NCBI GenBank assembly: GCA_002292815.1
Contig: DBBX01000031.1
Location: 72,767 to 136,766, forward strand
Direction of reading: 5' to 3'
DNA: 64,000 bases
DNA from: Thiotrichaceae bacterium UBA973
Lineage (GTDB): Bacteria; Pseudomonadota; Gammaproteobacteria; Eutrophobiales; Eutrophobiaceae
Positions within the stretch are counted from its first letter, which is position 1. Every line of letters starts with the position of its first letter. A program made the translations under genes and the position numbers. Positions 43,775 through 53,893 of the stretch are shown here, one piece after another. Under the pieces are notes generated by a model. The model saw nothing but the letters and a program-made list of their open reading frames with translations. It was not told the DNA's origin and made no database searches.

Positions 43775-46179
43775 GTATCAAGATTCTCCGCTATCAAGGC
43801 GTTTCGTTCGATAAACTCACGTCGTGGCTCTACTTGATCGCCCATCAAGGTCGTAAACACCTCATCAGCACCGATGACATCTTCAATTTTCACTTGTAAT
43901 AGGCTACGAGTATTGGAATCCATTGTTGTTTCCCAAAGCTGATCGGGGTTCATTTCACCCAGGCCTTTATAACGCTGAATTGACAAACCTTGCTCCGCTT
44001 CTTCTAACAACCAATCAAACGCCAACTTTAGCGAAGTGATCGCTTGCTTTCGCTCATTGCGTTGAATATAGGCGCTATCATCTAGGCTTGTTAGCTGCTC
44101 AAGAGCGGAGAGTTTTTTATAGTCTTCCGAAGAAAAGAACTCTGGCGCGAAGACATTGCTCGACTCTAGGCCATGAACCGAGACAGCAACCTTGGCGCCG
44201 AAATGATCTTCATTGGCCGGAAATAGCTCAAAATTATACTCAGTAACATTAGCATCGTCGCCATTCAATTCAGTAACTAAATTATCAAACCACGTTTTTA
44301 CTACGGCCTCATCTTCACAGTCTGATTCCGTTATTAAAGGCATGTAGCGAATCGCATCAACAATTGTTGGGTGGTATCGCTTACAAAGTCGGTTGTAGGC
44401 ACGATTCATCGTAATATAACAATCAACCATATCTTTAAGCGCCTCGTTTTCAATAGGAGTCTGTCCCTCTCCTGCAAAAAGCTGGCTATTTTCTAACGCT
44501 AGCTCCAGCAGGTACGCTTCGCGCTCTGTCTCATCCTTTAGATAACGCTCCTGCTTCCCTTTTTTTACTTTATACAGAGGTGGTTGAGCGATGTAGATAT
44601 GACCCCGCTCTATCAGCTCAAGCATTTGTCGATAAAAGAATGTCAGTAATAAAGTACGGATATGGGCACCATCAACGTCAGCATCCGTCATAATAATAAT
44701 GCGGTGGTACCTCAGCTTCTCAGGGTCAAACTCTTCGCGGCCTATACCACAGCCCAGGGCTGTAATAAGCGTTCCTACCTCAACTGAGGACAACATTTTG
44801 TCGAAACGCGCCTTTTCAACATTCAATATCTTACCTTTTAACGGTAAAATTGCCTGATTCTTGCGATCACGGCCTTGTTTTGCTGAACCACCAGCTGAAT
44901 CACCCTCCACCAGAAATAGCTCTGACAGAGCCGGATCCTTCTCCTGGCAGTCCGCAAGCTTTCCAGGCAAACCAGCAATATCAAGCGCTGTCTTTCTTCG
45001 AGTCAATTCACGAGCTTTACGGGCTGCCTCTCGTGCGCTCGCGGCCTCAATAACCTTTGCGCTAATAGCTTTTGCTTCAGCAGGCCTTTCTAATAAAAAT
45101 TCCTGTATTTTTTCTGATACGCACGACTCAACCGCAGACTTAACTTCACTTGAAACCAGTTTATCCTTTGTTTGGGAAGAAAACTTGGGATCGGGAAGCT
45201 TTATTGATAACACCGCGGTCAAGCCCTCCCTAACATCTTCTCCGGTGATAGTGACTTTAGCCTTGGCCGCCATACCTTGCTTGTCCATGTGCTGATTAAA
45301 GCTTCGTGTTAATGCTGCTCTAAAACCTGAGAGATGTGTTCCACCATCTTTTTGTGGGATATTGTTTGTAAAACAGAATATATTTTCCTGATAAGAGTCG
45401 TTCCACTGCATAGCCAATTCAACACTGACTTCTTCTTTTTCAGCCTGAATATCAATCACCGTCTCATGCAGCGGCGTTTTATTGCGGTTCAAATGCTTAA
45501 CAAACGCACTTATTCCACCCTTGTATTCAAACAAATCCGTTTTACCGCTGCGCTCATCTAACAACTCAATACGCACACCAGAATTAAGGAAAGACAGCTC
45601 TCGCAAGCGTTTCGCAAGAATATCGTAGTGAAACTCCAGAAGTTTAAAAATAGCAACGTTAGGTAAAAAAGTAACTTCCGTGCCCGTTTTATTAGAGGGC
45701 TCACCTTTTTTCAATGGAGATACTGGATCACCATTTTGATACGTCTGATGATAAATATGCCCTTCACGATAAATTTTCAAATCTAATCTTTCTGAAAGCG
45801 CATTAACCACAGAGACACCAACCCCATGCAAACCACCTGAAACCTTATAGGAGTTATCATCAAACTTACCACCAGCATGCAAGACGGTCATAATCACTTC
45901 CGCTGCCGATCTTCCTTCTTCTTCATGAATACCGACCGGAATGCCACGACCATTATCAGTGACTGAGATTGATTCATTAGAATGAATCGTTATCTTTATA
46001 TGGTCACAATGCCCCGCCAAAGCCTCATCAATACTGTTGTCTACCACTTCAAACACCATATGGTGCAAGCCGGTACCGTCTTCTGTGTCACCAATATACA
46101 TTCCAGGACGCTTTCTGACGGCTTCTAAGCCTTTCAAGACTTTAATTTTCGACGAATCGTAAGTGTTTTCTTCAGACAT
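43771..46179 (-). CDS. gyrB: DNA gyrase subunit B
   Basis: An 802-aa type II topoisomerase subunit. The GHKL ATPase domain opens with the YIGDTEDGTGLHHMVFEVVD segment and contains GRGIPVG and GGLHGVGVSVVNALS. The TOPRIM part has VEGDSAGGSA and the DADVDGAHIR acidic motif. The C-terminal tail has YKGLGEMNPDQLWETTM. Together with GyrA it introduces negative supercoils. It is the last gene of the dnaA-dnaN-recF-gyrB set. Confidence 0.98.
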   Translation of the reverse strand: MSEENTYDSSKIKVLKGLEAVRKRPGMYIGDTEDGTGLHHMVFEVVDNSIDEALAGHCDHIKITIHSNESISVTDNGRGIPVGIHEEEGRSAAEVIMTVLHAGGKFDDNSYKVSGGLHGVGVSVVNALSERLDLKIYREGHIYHQTYQNGDPVSPLKKGEPSNKTGTEVTFLPNVAIFKLLEFHYDILAKRLRELSFLNSGVRIELLDERSGKTDLFEYKGGISAFVKHLNRNKTPLHETVIDIQAEKEEVSVELAMQWNDSYQENIFCFTNNIPQKDGGTHLSGFRAALTRSFNQHMDKQGMAAKAKVTITGEDVREGLTAVLSIKLPDPKFSSQTKDKLVSSEVKSAVESCVSEKIQEFLLERPAEAKAISAKVIEAASAREAARKARELTRRKTALDIAGLPGKLADCQEKDPALSELFLVEGDSAGGSAKQGRDRKNQAILPLKGKILNVEKARFDKMLSSVEVGTLITALGCGIGREEFDPEKLRYHRIIIMTDADVDGAHIRTLLLTFFYRQMLELIERGHIYIAQPPLYKVKKGKQERYLKDETEREAYLLELALENSQLFAGEGQTPIENEALKDMVDCYITMNRAYNRLCKRYHPTIVDAIRYMPLITESDCEDEAVVKTWFDNLVTELNGDDANVTEYNFELFPANEDHFGAKVAVSVHGLESSNVFAPEFFSSEDYKKLSALEQLTSLDDSAYIQRNERKQAITSLKLAFDWLLEEAEQGLSIQRYKGLGEMNPDQLWETTMDSNTRSLLQVKIEDVIGADEVFTTLMGDQVEPRREFIERNALIAENLDT

Positions 46180-46204
46180 AACTCTCTCTCATTAACAACC
46201 AGGT

Positions 46205-47290
46205 TTATTCTACCATTTTCTGTATCTTTCCGTGTTTCACGTGAAACATACTATTAAGTTCGTTTTCCTGACCAAGCCATTCAGGCCGAGCCAAAGAAGA
46301 AACGAATGTTTGAGCATTATTAGCCAGCAACAAAGCCAGTATTTTCCTCGAAGAGTCCTGATCTAGTTCCGCATCAAGGTCATCGACCAACACCATAGCA
46401 TCCTTACCCAGCTCTTTTAATTTATCTACTTGTGATGAAACCAGTGCAGCACTAAACAGCTTGGTCTGTCCTCGGGATAAATGTCTCGCAACATTATAAT
46501 CTTCATAATTAAAGGAAATATCCGCTCGATGTGGTCCTAAATTCGTATAGCCTCTTTTTTCATCTTCGTTTCTACCAACAGCCAGCAAGTCGGATAAATT
46601 TTGGCCTACATAGTTTTCATTTAAATAATTAATTTTTACCGCGCCAGACAACACATGTGGGGCATGCTTTTCATTTAACAGTTTGTTTAAATCGGAAATA
46701 TACTTATTCCTCATATCATCTATCTTTACGGCCTCTTCGCCCATCAGCCTCTCCCAGCCTGTAATTTCTGAAGGGTTTGTACTGCGTTCAGACTTAAGAA
46801 GCGCGTTTCTATGCCGCAATGCACGATGATAGTTTTTCCATACAACCATATATTCTTGTTCCACGTGAAACATAGACCAATCCAACCAATGCCTCCTGTC
46901 CTTTGGAGTGCCTGTAAATAAAATATAGTGATCGGGGGTTAGTATATAAACGGGTAATAATTTTGCTTGTTCTGATGCTGTTTGTATTGATTCACCATCA
47001 AACTTTATCCTGGTGACACCGTGTCCCTTCTCTACTCCAACCGAGAATGGAACCCCTTGGTTTGTTCCTCTTGCGTATACCTGTAGCTTATTATCACCCC
47101 GGCTTATAACATCATTTATTCGCTTACTCCTGAACGACTTTATCCGTGATAACAGATAAATACTTTCCAGAATGGAGGTTTTTCCACTCGCGTTGGGACC
47201 ATAAAAGAAATTAAGCTTAGGGCTGGGATGTATACTAAATTCACCGAGGTTGCGAATTGAGCAGGCATTAAGCTGTTCAATATAAAGCAT
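46205..47290 (-). CDS. recF: DNA replication and repair protein RecF
   Basis: A 361-aa SMC-like ATPase of the RecFOR pathway that helps load RecA on gapped DNA. Walker A is GPNASGKTS, signature LSRGQTKLF, Walker B MVLVDDLDAELD. It follows dnaN by 3 bp in the standard replication cluster. Confidence 0.96.
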   Translation of the reverse strand: MLYIEQLNACSIRNLGEFSIHPSPKLNFFYGPNASGKTSILESIYLLSRIKSFRSKRINDVISRGDNKLQVYARGTNQGVPFSVGVEKGHGVTRIKFDGESIQTASEQAKLLPVYILTPDHYILFTGTPKDRRHWLDWSMFHVEQEYMVVWKNYHRALRHRNALLKSERSTNPSEITGWERLMGEEAVKIDDMRNKYISDLNKLLNEKHAPHVLSGAVKINYLNENYVGQNLSDLLAVGRNEDEKRGYTNLGPHRADISFNYEDYNVARHLSRGQTKLFSAALVSSQVDKLKELGKDAMVLVDDLDAELDQDSSRKILALLLANNAQTFVSSLARPEWLGQENELNSMFHVKHGKIQKMVE

Positions 47291-47293
47291 TAC

Positions 47294-48394
47294 TTAGAGG
47301 CGCATCGGCATCACAACATACTGGCAGTTCGATTCATCTTCAGGTAATAATAAACAACTACTGTCTGGATCAAGAACACTTAACTTAACTTTTTCGCTTT
47401 TGATAATTGATAAAGTGTCTAATAGATAAGAAACATTGAAACCTATTTCTATTTCCGTTCCACTGTAATCGACCTCTAACTCCTCTTCCGCTTCTTCTTG
47501 CTCTGGATTATGGGCTAGTGCCCTCAAGCTATTTGAGGCAAATATAATTCTAACGCCTCGATATTTTTCGTTGGAAAGAATAGAGGCCCGAGTCAGGCTG
47601 TTTCTTAATTCTTCTTTATTCGCTATTACTGGTGTTTCGCTTAGTTCAGGAATGACTCGCTGGTAATCAGGAAAACGGCCATCGATTAGTTTACTAGTAA
47701 AACAAGAATTTTCATTTTTTACTCTAATATGATTTGTGCTTATTTGAATCTCAATTTCACTATCATCATCTTGAAGAAGGCGGGTTAATTCTGTAATACC
47801 TTTTCTTGGAACTATTATTTGTATAGGTTCTTCTATTTCTAATTCTATTTCTGATTCATCTAAAGCTAAGCGATGCCCGTCTGTAGCGACTGCTCTTATC
47901 TTATTATTAGAAATTTCCAGAAGCAGGCCATTTAAATAATAGCGTACATCCTGCTGCGCCATTGAAAACTGTGTGTTTTCCAATAATTTTTCAAGTTTCT
48001 TTTGTTTTATATTAAAACTAACTACATTTTCGGTGATATCAATTACGGGGTATTCCTGTGCTGGCAATGAAGCAAGAGTGAAACGGCTTTTGCCAGATTT
48101 TATAAGTACTCTGTCATTTTTCACTTCGAATTGTAATTTTGCTTCTTGCGGCAATGCCCGGCAAATATCTAATAGTTTTCTAGCGGGTAATGTTAATTCT
48201 CCCGTCTGTTCTAACTGTACATCTATTGCGACGATAAGCTCTACTTCCATGTCTGTTGCCGTAATTGTTAACGAACCAGATTCAATATTCATCAATATAT
48301 TTGAAAGAATAGGTAGAGTTTGACGACGATCTACGACGCCACTAACGGTTTGTAAAACAGGTAGTAGTGCATCTCTATTTATATTAAATTTCAT
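47294..48394 (-). CDS. dnaN: DNA polymerase III beta subunit (sliding clamp)
   Basis: A 366-aa clamp protein. It shows the clamp's N-terminal MKFNINRDALLPVLQTVSGV and the C-terminal CQYVVMPMRL, which carries the VMPMRL hydrophobic binding end. It forms the dimeric ring that tethers the polymerase to DNA. A 188-bp gap upstream, before dnaA, carries two perfect DnaA boxes. Confidence 0.97.
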   Translation of the reverse strand: MKFNINRDALLPVLQTVSGVVDRRQTLPILSNILMNIESGSLTITATDMEVELIVAIDVQLEQTGELTLPARKLLDICRALPQEAKLQFEVKNDRVLIKSGKSRFTLASLPAQEYPVIDITENVVSFNIKQKKLEKLLENTQFSMAQQDVRYYLNGLLLEISNNKIRAVATDGHRLALDESEIELEIEEPIQIIVPRKGITELTRLLQDDDSEIEIQISTNHIRVKNENSCFTSKLIDGRFPDYQRVIPELSETPVIANKEELRNSLTRASILSNEKYRGVRIIFASNSLRALAHNPEQEEAEEELEVDYSGTEIEIGFNVSYLLDTLSIIKSEKVKLSVLDPDSSCLLLPEDESNCQYVVMPMRL

Positions 48395-48582
48395 ATATAT
48401 ACCTATTATTGTTACTACTAGTAAATTTAAATAATGTTAATAAAGGTTAATTATTAATTAAATCAATCACTTAAAAATATTTAACCTTAATTAGATGTTG
48501 TGGATAAAGTATTTTTTTGTGTTAGTGAAATGTTGATAGATTGAAAAATATTTTTTTTCTTCAACTTATCCACAACTCATCT
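48395..48582. other. Candidate origin part 1: dnaA-dnaN gap with two DnaA boxes
   Basis: Two perfect boxes face each other: TGTGGATAA at 48499-48507 (reads TTATCCACA on the minus strand) and TTATCCACA at 48566-48574 on the plus strand. The 58 bp between them is strongly A+T-rich with T- and A-runs, like a DNA-unwinding element. It also lies in the dnaN leader. Confidence 0.6.
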
Positions 48583-49941
48583 TCAACTTGTTAGCGTGTT
48601 TGTTAAATTAACGTAATCCTCTTCAATTCTATGTTCAGTTTTTCTTAATTCTTTTATCTTTCTGCAAGCATGTAAAACTGTAGTGTGGTCCCGGCCGCCA
48701 AACGCATCTCCAATTTCTGGAAGGCTATGGTTTGTTAATTCTTTTGATATTGCCATTGCAACTTGTCTGGGTCTGGCAATAGACCTGTTGCGCCGCTTAG
48801 ATAATAAATCAGCGACTCTTATTTTATAGTATTCCGCAGTTGTTTTTTGTATATTCTCCATTGTCACTTGTTTGTCTTGGATGATAAGCAAGTCTCTCAA
48901 GGAAGTCTGTGTGAATTCAAGCGTGATCGGGTTTCCTGTTAGATTAGAATTTGCAATTACACGATTAAGCGCCCCTTCAAGTTCGCGGACGTTTGAACGA
49001 AAACGCTTCGCTATAAAAAAAGAGACTTCATCAGGGATTTCTTTTTGTACTAAAAAGGCTTTTTTTCGAATAATAGCAACGCGAGTTTCAAGTTCGGGCG
49101 GCTCGATCGCTACAGTGAGGCCCCAACCAAAACGAGACTTCAATCGTTCTTCTAAGCCATTAACTTCTTTTGGATAGCGATCACATGTCAAAATAATCTG
49201 GTGTTGACCTTCAAGTAAGGCATTAAATGTATGAAAAAACTCTTCTTGGGAGCGTTCTTTTTTAGCAAAAAACTGGATGTCATCGATCAGTAGCGCATCC
49301 AAAGAACGGTAATGTCGTTTGAATTCGTTGATAGCGTTGTGTTGTAACGCCCTTACCATATCAGCAACAAACCTTTCCGAGTGTAAATAGGCGATGTTAG
49401 CGTTTGGTTTTTGTTCAAGAATAGCCGCACCGACAGCATGCATTAAATGGGTTTTACCGAGCCCGACACCGCCATAAATAAATAAAGGGTTATATGCGTT
49501 TCCTGGGTTCTCTGAGACTTGTATCGAAGCGGCCCTAGCTAGCTGATTAGATTTACCCTCAACAAAATTATTAAAAGTAAAATAAGTATTTAGATTGCTA
49601 GAGTGTTTGACCGGTTTGGTTTGTGGTTTGTCTGCAAAAGAATCTGTGTTTTTAGTATGCGTTTTCTTTTGTTTCGTTTCCGCGTCGTTACTGTTACGAC
49701 TACCGATCTCGAGTTTTAGAGAAACGCGTTTGCCATTAGGCCGTTCCCCCGACAATAATTCTTCTATCCGTGTTAGGTAGCGCTCACTTATCCAGTCGAG
49801 CACAAACCTGTTAGGGGCAAGCAAGTGTACGCCACCGTCGCTTTCGATAGCGTGTAATGGTCGTATCCAGGTATTGAATTGTTGAGGTGATAATTCACCC
49901 TCAAGCCGCTCTAGGCAACGTTTCCATGGGGAAATGCCCAC
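48583..49941 (-). CDS. dnaA: Chromosomal replication initiator DnaA
   Basis: A 452-aa initiator. I choose a GTG start at 49941 because CGAGGG lies just upstream and the protein then begins VGISPWKRCLERLEG, as in other gammaproteobacteria. A longer frame to 50022 would run through a DnaA box. Domain I is at 1-70; a linker follows; Walker A GGVGLGKTHL, Walker B LLIDDIQFF and sensor motifs lie in the AAA+ domain; the DNA-binding end GGRDHTTVLHACRKI recognises DnaA boxes. Confidence 0.96.
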   Translation of the reverse strand: MGISPWKRCLERLEGELSPQQFNTWIRPLHAIESDGGVHLLAPNRFVLDWISERYLTRIEELLSGERPNGKRVSLKLEIGSRNSNDAETKQKKTHTKNTDSFADKPQTKPVKHSSNLNTYFTFNNFVEGKSNQLARAASIQVSENPGNAYNPLFIYGGVGLGKTHLMHAVGAAILEQKPNANIAYLHSERFVADMVRALQHNAINEFKRHYRSLDALLIDDIQFFAKKERSQEEFFHTFNALLEGQHQIILTCDRYPKEVNGLEERLKSRFGWGLTVAIEPPELETRVAIIRKKAFLVQKEIPDEVSFFIAKRFRSNVRELEGALNRVIANSNLTGNPITLEFTQTSLRDLLIIQDKQVTMENIQKTTAEYYKIRVADLLSKRRNRSIARPRQVAMAISKELTNHSLPEIGDAFGGRDHTTVLHACRKIKELRKTEHRIEEDYVNLTNTLTS

Positions 49942-50006
49942 AAATAAACCCTCGTTGAGTTTCTGATAATGAAGAGAAGTGAGAAGTGTATACCTGATTA
50001 AAATAG

Positions 50007-50125
50007 TTATCCACAACAACAAAATCGTATTGTTTTTCAGGTTATAATTGACTTGTTTGTTGTTGTAACAGTAACATGTGCGCCCTTTTAAATAGCGCTA
50101 TTAAAGTAATCGAAGGCATGAGTAT
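50007..50125. other. Candidate origin part 2 and divergent dnaA/rpmH promoters
   Basis: A perfect DnaA box TTATCCACA lies at 50007-50015 on the plus strand. For rpmH, TTGACT (50048-50053) and TAACAT (50072-50077) are 18 bp apart. For dnaA, the minus strand offers TTACAA (50063-50068) and TATAAC (50041-50046) 16 bp apart. The rpmH-dnaA gap is the origin site in pseudomonads and relatives. Confidence 0.6.
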
Positions 50126-50260
50126 ATGAAAAGAACATTCCAACCCAGTAAAATTAAGCGAAAAAGAAACCATGGCTTTCGTGCGCGCATGCAAAGTCGT
50201 TCAGGAAGATTAATCATAAAGGCACGACGAAGCAAAGGCAGAAAAAGGCTTTCAGCTTAG
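50126..50260 (+). CDS. rpmH: 50S ribosomal protein L34
   Basis: A 44-aa basic ribosomal protein with the family sequence MKRTFQPSKIKRKRNHGFR, then SGRLIIKARRSKGRKRLSA at the end. It is the first gene of rpmH-rnpA-yidD-yidC-mnmE, diverging from dnaA. It is short enough to be lost by length filters. Confidence 0.97.
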   Translation: MKRTFQPSKIKRKRNHGFRARMQSRSGRLIIKARRSKGRKRLSA

Positions 50261-50272
50261 TTCTTGTAAAGA

Positions 50273-50620
50273 GTGTCTTCTTTCGAGGGGCGATTTCGGG
50301 CTAGCAGCAGGTTGAAACGCCCGGAAGAATATAAGCTTGTGTTTTCTTCAAAGCAGCGTTCCAGTGATAAATCATTTTTGTTTCTGGCCAGACAAAACGG
50401 CATTAATCAAGCACGTTTGGGTTTGGCTGTACCCAAGAAACATATCTCTAAATCTGTTGATCGAAATAAATTAAAAAGAATTATAAGAGAAAGTTTTCGA
50501 TTAAGACAAAAGCAGCTTATGGGAAAGGATGTTGTTGTTGTTGTAAAAGGCGCTATCAATTGTAGTAGCAGATCAATTGATTCAGAACTGATCAAGCATT
50601 GGGAAAGAGTGAGTAAATGA
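50273..50620 (+). CDS. rnpA: Ribonuclease P protein component
   Basis: A 115-aa basic protein that assists RNase P RNA in tRNA 5' maturation. The RNR-type motif is DRNKLKRIIRESFRLRQ, and SRLKRPEEYKLVF is near the N-terminus. I use the GTG start at 50273, which has AAGAG close upstream. It overlaps yidD by 4 bp. Confidence 0.95.
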   Translation: MSSFEGRFRASSRLKRPEEYKLVFSSKQRSSDKSFLFLARQNGINQARLGLAVPKKHISKSVDRNKLKRIIRESFRLRQKQLMGKDVVVVVKGAINCSSRSIDSELIKHWERVSK

Positions 50621-50847
50621 AGCAGGTTTTATTAAAGCTTATCACTATCTATCAACGATATATTAGTCCGTATAAAGCCCCTTGTTGCAGATTTTACCCA
50701 ACTTGCTCCGAATATATGGCAAATGCACTTACTGATCATGGTTTAGTAATTGGTATTTATTTAGGTGTTCAGCGAGTCTGTCGTTGTCACCCATTTCATC
50801 AAGGTGGTTTTGATCCTGTGCCACAAAAAATAATGAAGAATAACTAA
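50617..50847 (+). CDS. yidD: Membrane protein insertion efficiency factor YidD
   Basis: A 76-aa small protein with the YidD signature CCRFYPTCSEYM and CRCHPFHQGGFDPVP. It has an amphipathic N-terminal helix and assists YidC-dependent insertion. It overlaps rnpA upstream by 4 bp and yidC downstream by 1 bp. Confidence 0.96.
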   Translation: MKQVLLKLITIYQRYISPYKAPCCRFYPTCSEYMANALTDHGLVIGIYLGVQRVCRCHPFHQGGFDPVPQKIMKNN

Positions 50848-52511
50848 TGGAAACGACACGGTTTATTTTATTAATCGCGCTAGGCTTGGTGCTTACTATG
50901 ATCTGGCAGTCTTGGAACGAGGATTACGGTGATTTAACCGTTCAGCCAGGAGTAATCGGTCAACAGCAACCATTAGAGTCCTCGTCGACCGCTAGTATAG
51001 AAGACCTACCTATAGTGCCGACATCTTCTTCAGAAAGTGAAGTGCCTTCATTGGTGGTTGATAAAAAAACTCAAAGCCTTCTAAGCGGAGAAGTTGTTCA
51101 TGTAAAAACAGATCTTTTAGATCTCGAGATCAATACACTTGGCGGCACAATTCAACACCTAGAATTATTAAACTACCCTATATCTAAAAAACAACAAGAT
51201 AAAAAAGTTGTCTTACTGAACAATGATGAGGAACATTTTTATATAGTTCAAGGCGGCTTACTTGGTAAAAATGACGTCGCTAATCATAAAACGTCGTTTA
51301 CGATTAAAAACAACAGTTACACTTTAGCCGGCAATGACAGCGTTTCCATCCCGCTTTATTGGGAATCAGAGAATGGCCTAAAAGTTATAAAAACATTTAC
51401 TTTTTACAAAGGTCAATATGTTGCTGAGATAAACTACGAAATCCAAAATGGAACTGGCGCTGACTGGTCTGGAAGTATATATGGTCAGATAAATCGCACT
51501 GAGCCGAAAGAAAAAGGTTCACGTTTTATCTATACCTATACTGGTGCTGTTATATCTTCTCCTGAAAAACGTTACGAAAAAATAGATTTTGGTGATATTG
51601 AAGACGATAAATTGTCTATTGATATTACCAATGGCTGGGTTGCCATGCTTCAACATTATTTTATTACCGCATTAATTCCTGGCTCAAAAGACGATCAATA
51701 TCATTATTACACCTTAAATCCTGGAAACAATAGTTATGTTATCGGCGCAATCAGCCCAGCAAAAACTATAGGCATTAATAATAGTGAAAATATCAGCCAT
51801 CGCGTTTTCTTTGGCCCCAAGCTTCAAAAACAATTGGAGCAAGTCGCAGAAGGACTTAATTTAACCGTTGATTTTGGTATCTTCTGGTTTCTCGCAAAAC
51901 CGCTCTATTGGGTGTTGGATTATATTCATGGTTTTACCAATAATTGGGGTTGGGCCATTATTTTAGTGACGCTATTTCTTAAGATATGTTTTTATAAACT
52001 GTCTGCGGCAGGCTATCGGTCCATGGCTAACATGCGCAGAGTTCAGCCGCGTCTGTTGTCTATTAAAGAAAGATACAAGGGCGATAGAGCAAGGCTCAAT
52101 CAAGCCATGATGGACATTTATAAGGAAGAAAAGATCAACCCTTTGGGAGGTTGTTTCCCAATTCTTATTCAAATTCCGGTATTTATATCTTTGTATTGGG
52201 TGTTATTGGAAAGCGTTGAATTAAGACAGGCAGATTTTATTTTATGGATACACGATCTTTCTATTCCGGATCCGTATTTTGTGTTGCCATTGTTGATGGG
52301 AATAACCATGTTTATTCAACAAAAATTAAACCCTGCGCCGATGGACCCTGTTCAGGCCAAGGTTATGTCTGTGTTACCCGTCGTTTTCACAGTTTTCTTT
52401 GCTTTCTTTCCTTCTGGTTTGGTTTTGTATTGGGTTGTTAATAATACGCTTTCCATAGCGCAACAGTGGATGATTACCCGGAACATTGAGAATGCACCTG
52501 CTAAGAAATAA
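50847..52511 (+). CDS. yidC: Membrane protein insertase YidC
   Basis: A 554-aa insertase. The first helix is at 1-20, and the large periplasmic beta-sandwich domain spans about 60-340. The five-helix core follows, with NPLGGCFPILIQIPVFISLY and the LYWVVNNTLSIAQQW segment typical of gammaproteobacterial YidC. It inserts membrane proteins with or without Sec. It is followed by mnmE. Confidence 0.97.
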   Translation: METTRFILLIALGLVLTMIWQSWNEDYGDLTVQPGVIGQQQPLESSSTASIEDLPIVPTSSSESEVPSLVVDKKTQSLLSGEVVHVKTDLLDLEINTLGGTIQHLELLNYPISKKQQDKKVVLLNNDEEHFYIVQGGLLGKNDVANHKTSFTIKNNSYTLAGNDSVSIPLYWESENGLKVIKTFTFYKGQYVAEINYEIQNGTGADWSGSIYGQINRTEPKEKGSRFIYTYTGAVISSPEKRYEKIDFGDIEDDKLSIDITNGWVAMLQHYFITALIPGSKDDQYHYYTLNPGNNSYVIGAISPAKTIGINNSENISHRVFFGPKLQKQLEQVAEGLNLTVDFGIFWFLAKPLYWVLDYIHGFTNNWGWAIILVTLFLKICFYKLSAAGYRSMANMRRVQPRLLSIKERYKGDRARLNQAMMDIYKEEKINPLGGCFPILIQIPVFISLYWVLLESVELRQADFILWIHDLSIPDPYFVLPLLMGITMFIQQKLNPAPMDPVQAKVMSVLPVVFTVFFAFFPSGLVLYWVVNNTLSIAQQWMITRNIENAPAKK

Positions 52512-52532
52512 AGCGGTTGTGCGGTTTGCGCC

Positions 52533-53876
52533 ATGTCTAAAAATAATGACACGATAACGGCTATTGCTACTCCCTCAGGCCGCGGTGGTTTGGGTGTCGT
52601 CCGTGTCTCAGGCAATAAAACTAAAGATATATTCAAAGCCCTAACCGGTGTCCCGCCGAAAGCGCGTTTAGCACAATTTGTTTCTTTTAAGTCTTCAGAT
52701 CAGAAAATAATTGATAAAGGCATTGCTCTCTATTTTGAATCACCGGCTTCATATACGGGCGAAGACGTTATGGAATGTCACGCACACGGTAGTCGTATTG
52801 TATTAGGGATGTTGTTGGATGAGATTCTTTCTTTGGGTGCAAGACTTGCATTACCAGGAGAATTTACCGAAAGAGCGTTTATGAATAATAAAATCGATCT
52901 GGTTCAAGCAGAAGCGGTTGCTGATCTGATTGATAGTAATTCTAAAAAAGCTGCCCGCAGTGCTATGCAATCATTAAACGGCGTTTTCTCCGAGCGCATA
53001 AATAAATTAAGGGAACGTATCTTTAATGCTAAAGCCTTAATCGAAGCAGCATTGGATTTTCCTGAAGAAGAAGATGTTATCGTTGATACGCTTCCAGCAG
53101 CAAGAGAGGTCCAAGCATGTCTGGATATACTGGATGAATTAATATCTAAGGCTGAAGCTGGTCGAGTTCTAGATCAAAACCCATCCATTGTCATTGCTGG
53201 CAGACCTAACGCGGGTAAATCTAGTGTTTTAAATTATCTGTCTGGTTACGATTCCGCGATAGTCTCGACCATGCCAGGTACGACAAGAGACGTAATAAAG
53301 GAAAAGGTGTTGCTCGGTGATTATGCAGTGACATTATTTGATACTGCTGGTCTTCGTGATACTGAGGACAAAATAGAGCAAGCAGGAGTAGACCGGGCGC
53401 ATAAAACGTTAGCTCTAGCAGACGTTGTTTTGTGTGTGCATGATAATACGCTTGATGATGCAAGCATAAATGTTGAGTTGTTTGAACATGTAAGCCCAGG
53501 TGCAAAGATTATTATTGTGAGAAACAAGGTTGATCTTTGTGAAGAGAATGATTTTATTAATTCAGAAAGTGAGGTTTATGTCTCTGTTAAAACCAGGTTT
53601 GGTATGGATAAATTGGTTGAGGCAATATGCCTTCATCTTGATATTGTTGAAAACGAGGAAGACCTTATCTTTTCACGTCAACGTCATGTTGATGATCTGC
53701 ATAGAATAAGCAACAATTTAAAGACTGTTTTAGCTGATATAGCCAGTGGCGCAGGGCTCGAGGTACAGGCCGAGTCGTTACGACAATGTTTATCGGGCTT
53801 TGATGAGTTGACTGGCAAAACAACGAGTGACGACGTCTTGGGCGCTGTTTTCTCGAAGTTCTGTATTGGAAAATAA
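52533..53876 (+). CDS. mnmE: tRNA uridine-5-carboxymethylaminomethyl synthesis GTPase
   Basis: A 447-aa GTPase which, with MnmG, modifies the wobble uridine of certain tRNAs. The N-terminal folate-binding domain opens with DTITAIATPSGRGGLGVVRV. The GTPase domain has GRPNAGKSS, TTRDV and DTAGLRDT, and the protein ends CIGK, with Cys the conserved C-terminal residue. It is the last gene of the rpmH operon. Confidence 0.97.
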   Translation: MSKNNDTITAIATPSGRGGLGVVRVSGNKTKDIFKALTGVPPKARLAQFVSFKSSDQKIIDKGIALYFESPASYTGEDVMECHAHGSRIVLGMLLDEILSLGARLALPGEFTERAFMNNKIDLVQAEAVADLIDSNSKKAARSAMQSLNGVFSERINKLRERIFNAKALIEAALDFPEEEDVIVDTLPAAREVQACLDILDELISKAEAGRVLDQNPSIVIAGRPNAGKSSVLNYLSGYDSAIVSTMPGTTRDVIKEKVLLGDYAVTLFDTAGLRDTEDKIEQAGVDRAHKTLALADVVLCVHDNTLDDASINVELFEHVSPGAKIIIVRNKVDLCEENDFINSESEVYVSVKTRFGMDKLVEAICLHLDIVENEEDLIFSRQRHVDDLHRISNNLKTVLADIASGAGLEVQAESLRQCLSGFDELTGKTTSDDVLGAVFSKFCIGK

Positions 53877-53893
53877 TTAAAGAGGAATGGTGT

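Noticed and set aside
49942..50022. Longer dnaA start.
   Set aside because: The extension runs through a DnaA box and does not resemble DnaA. The GTG at 49941 has a good ribosome binding site.
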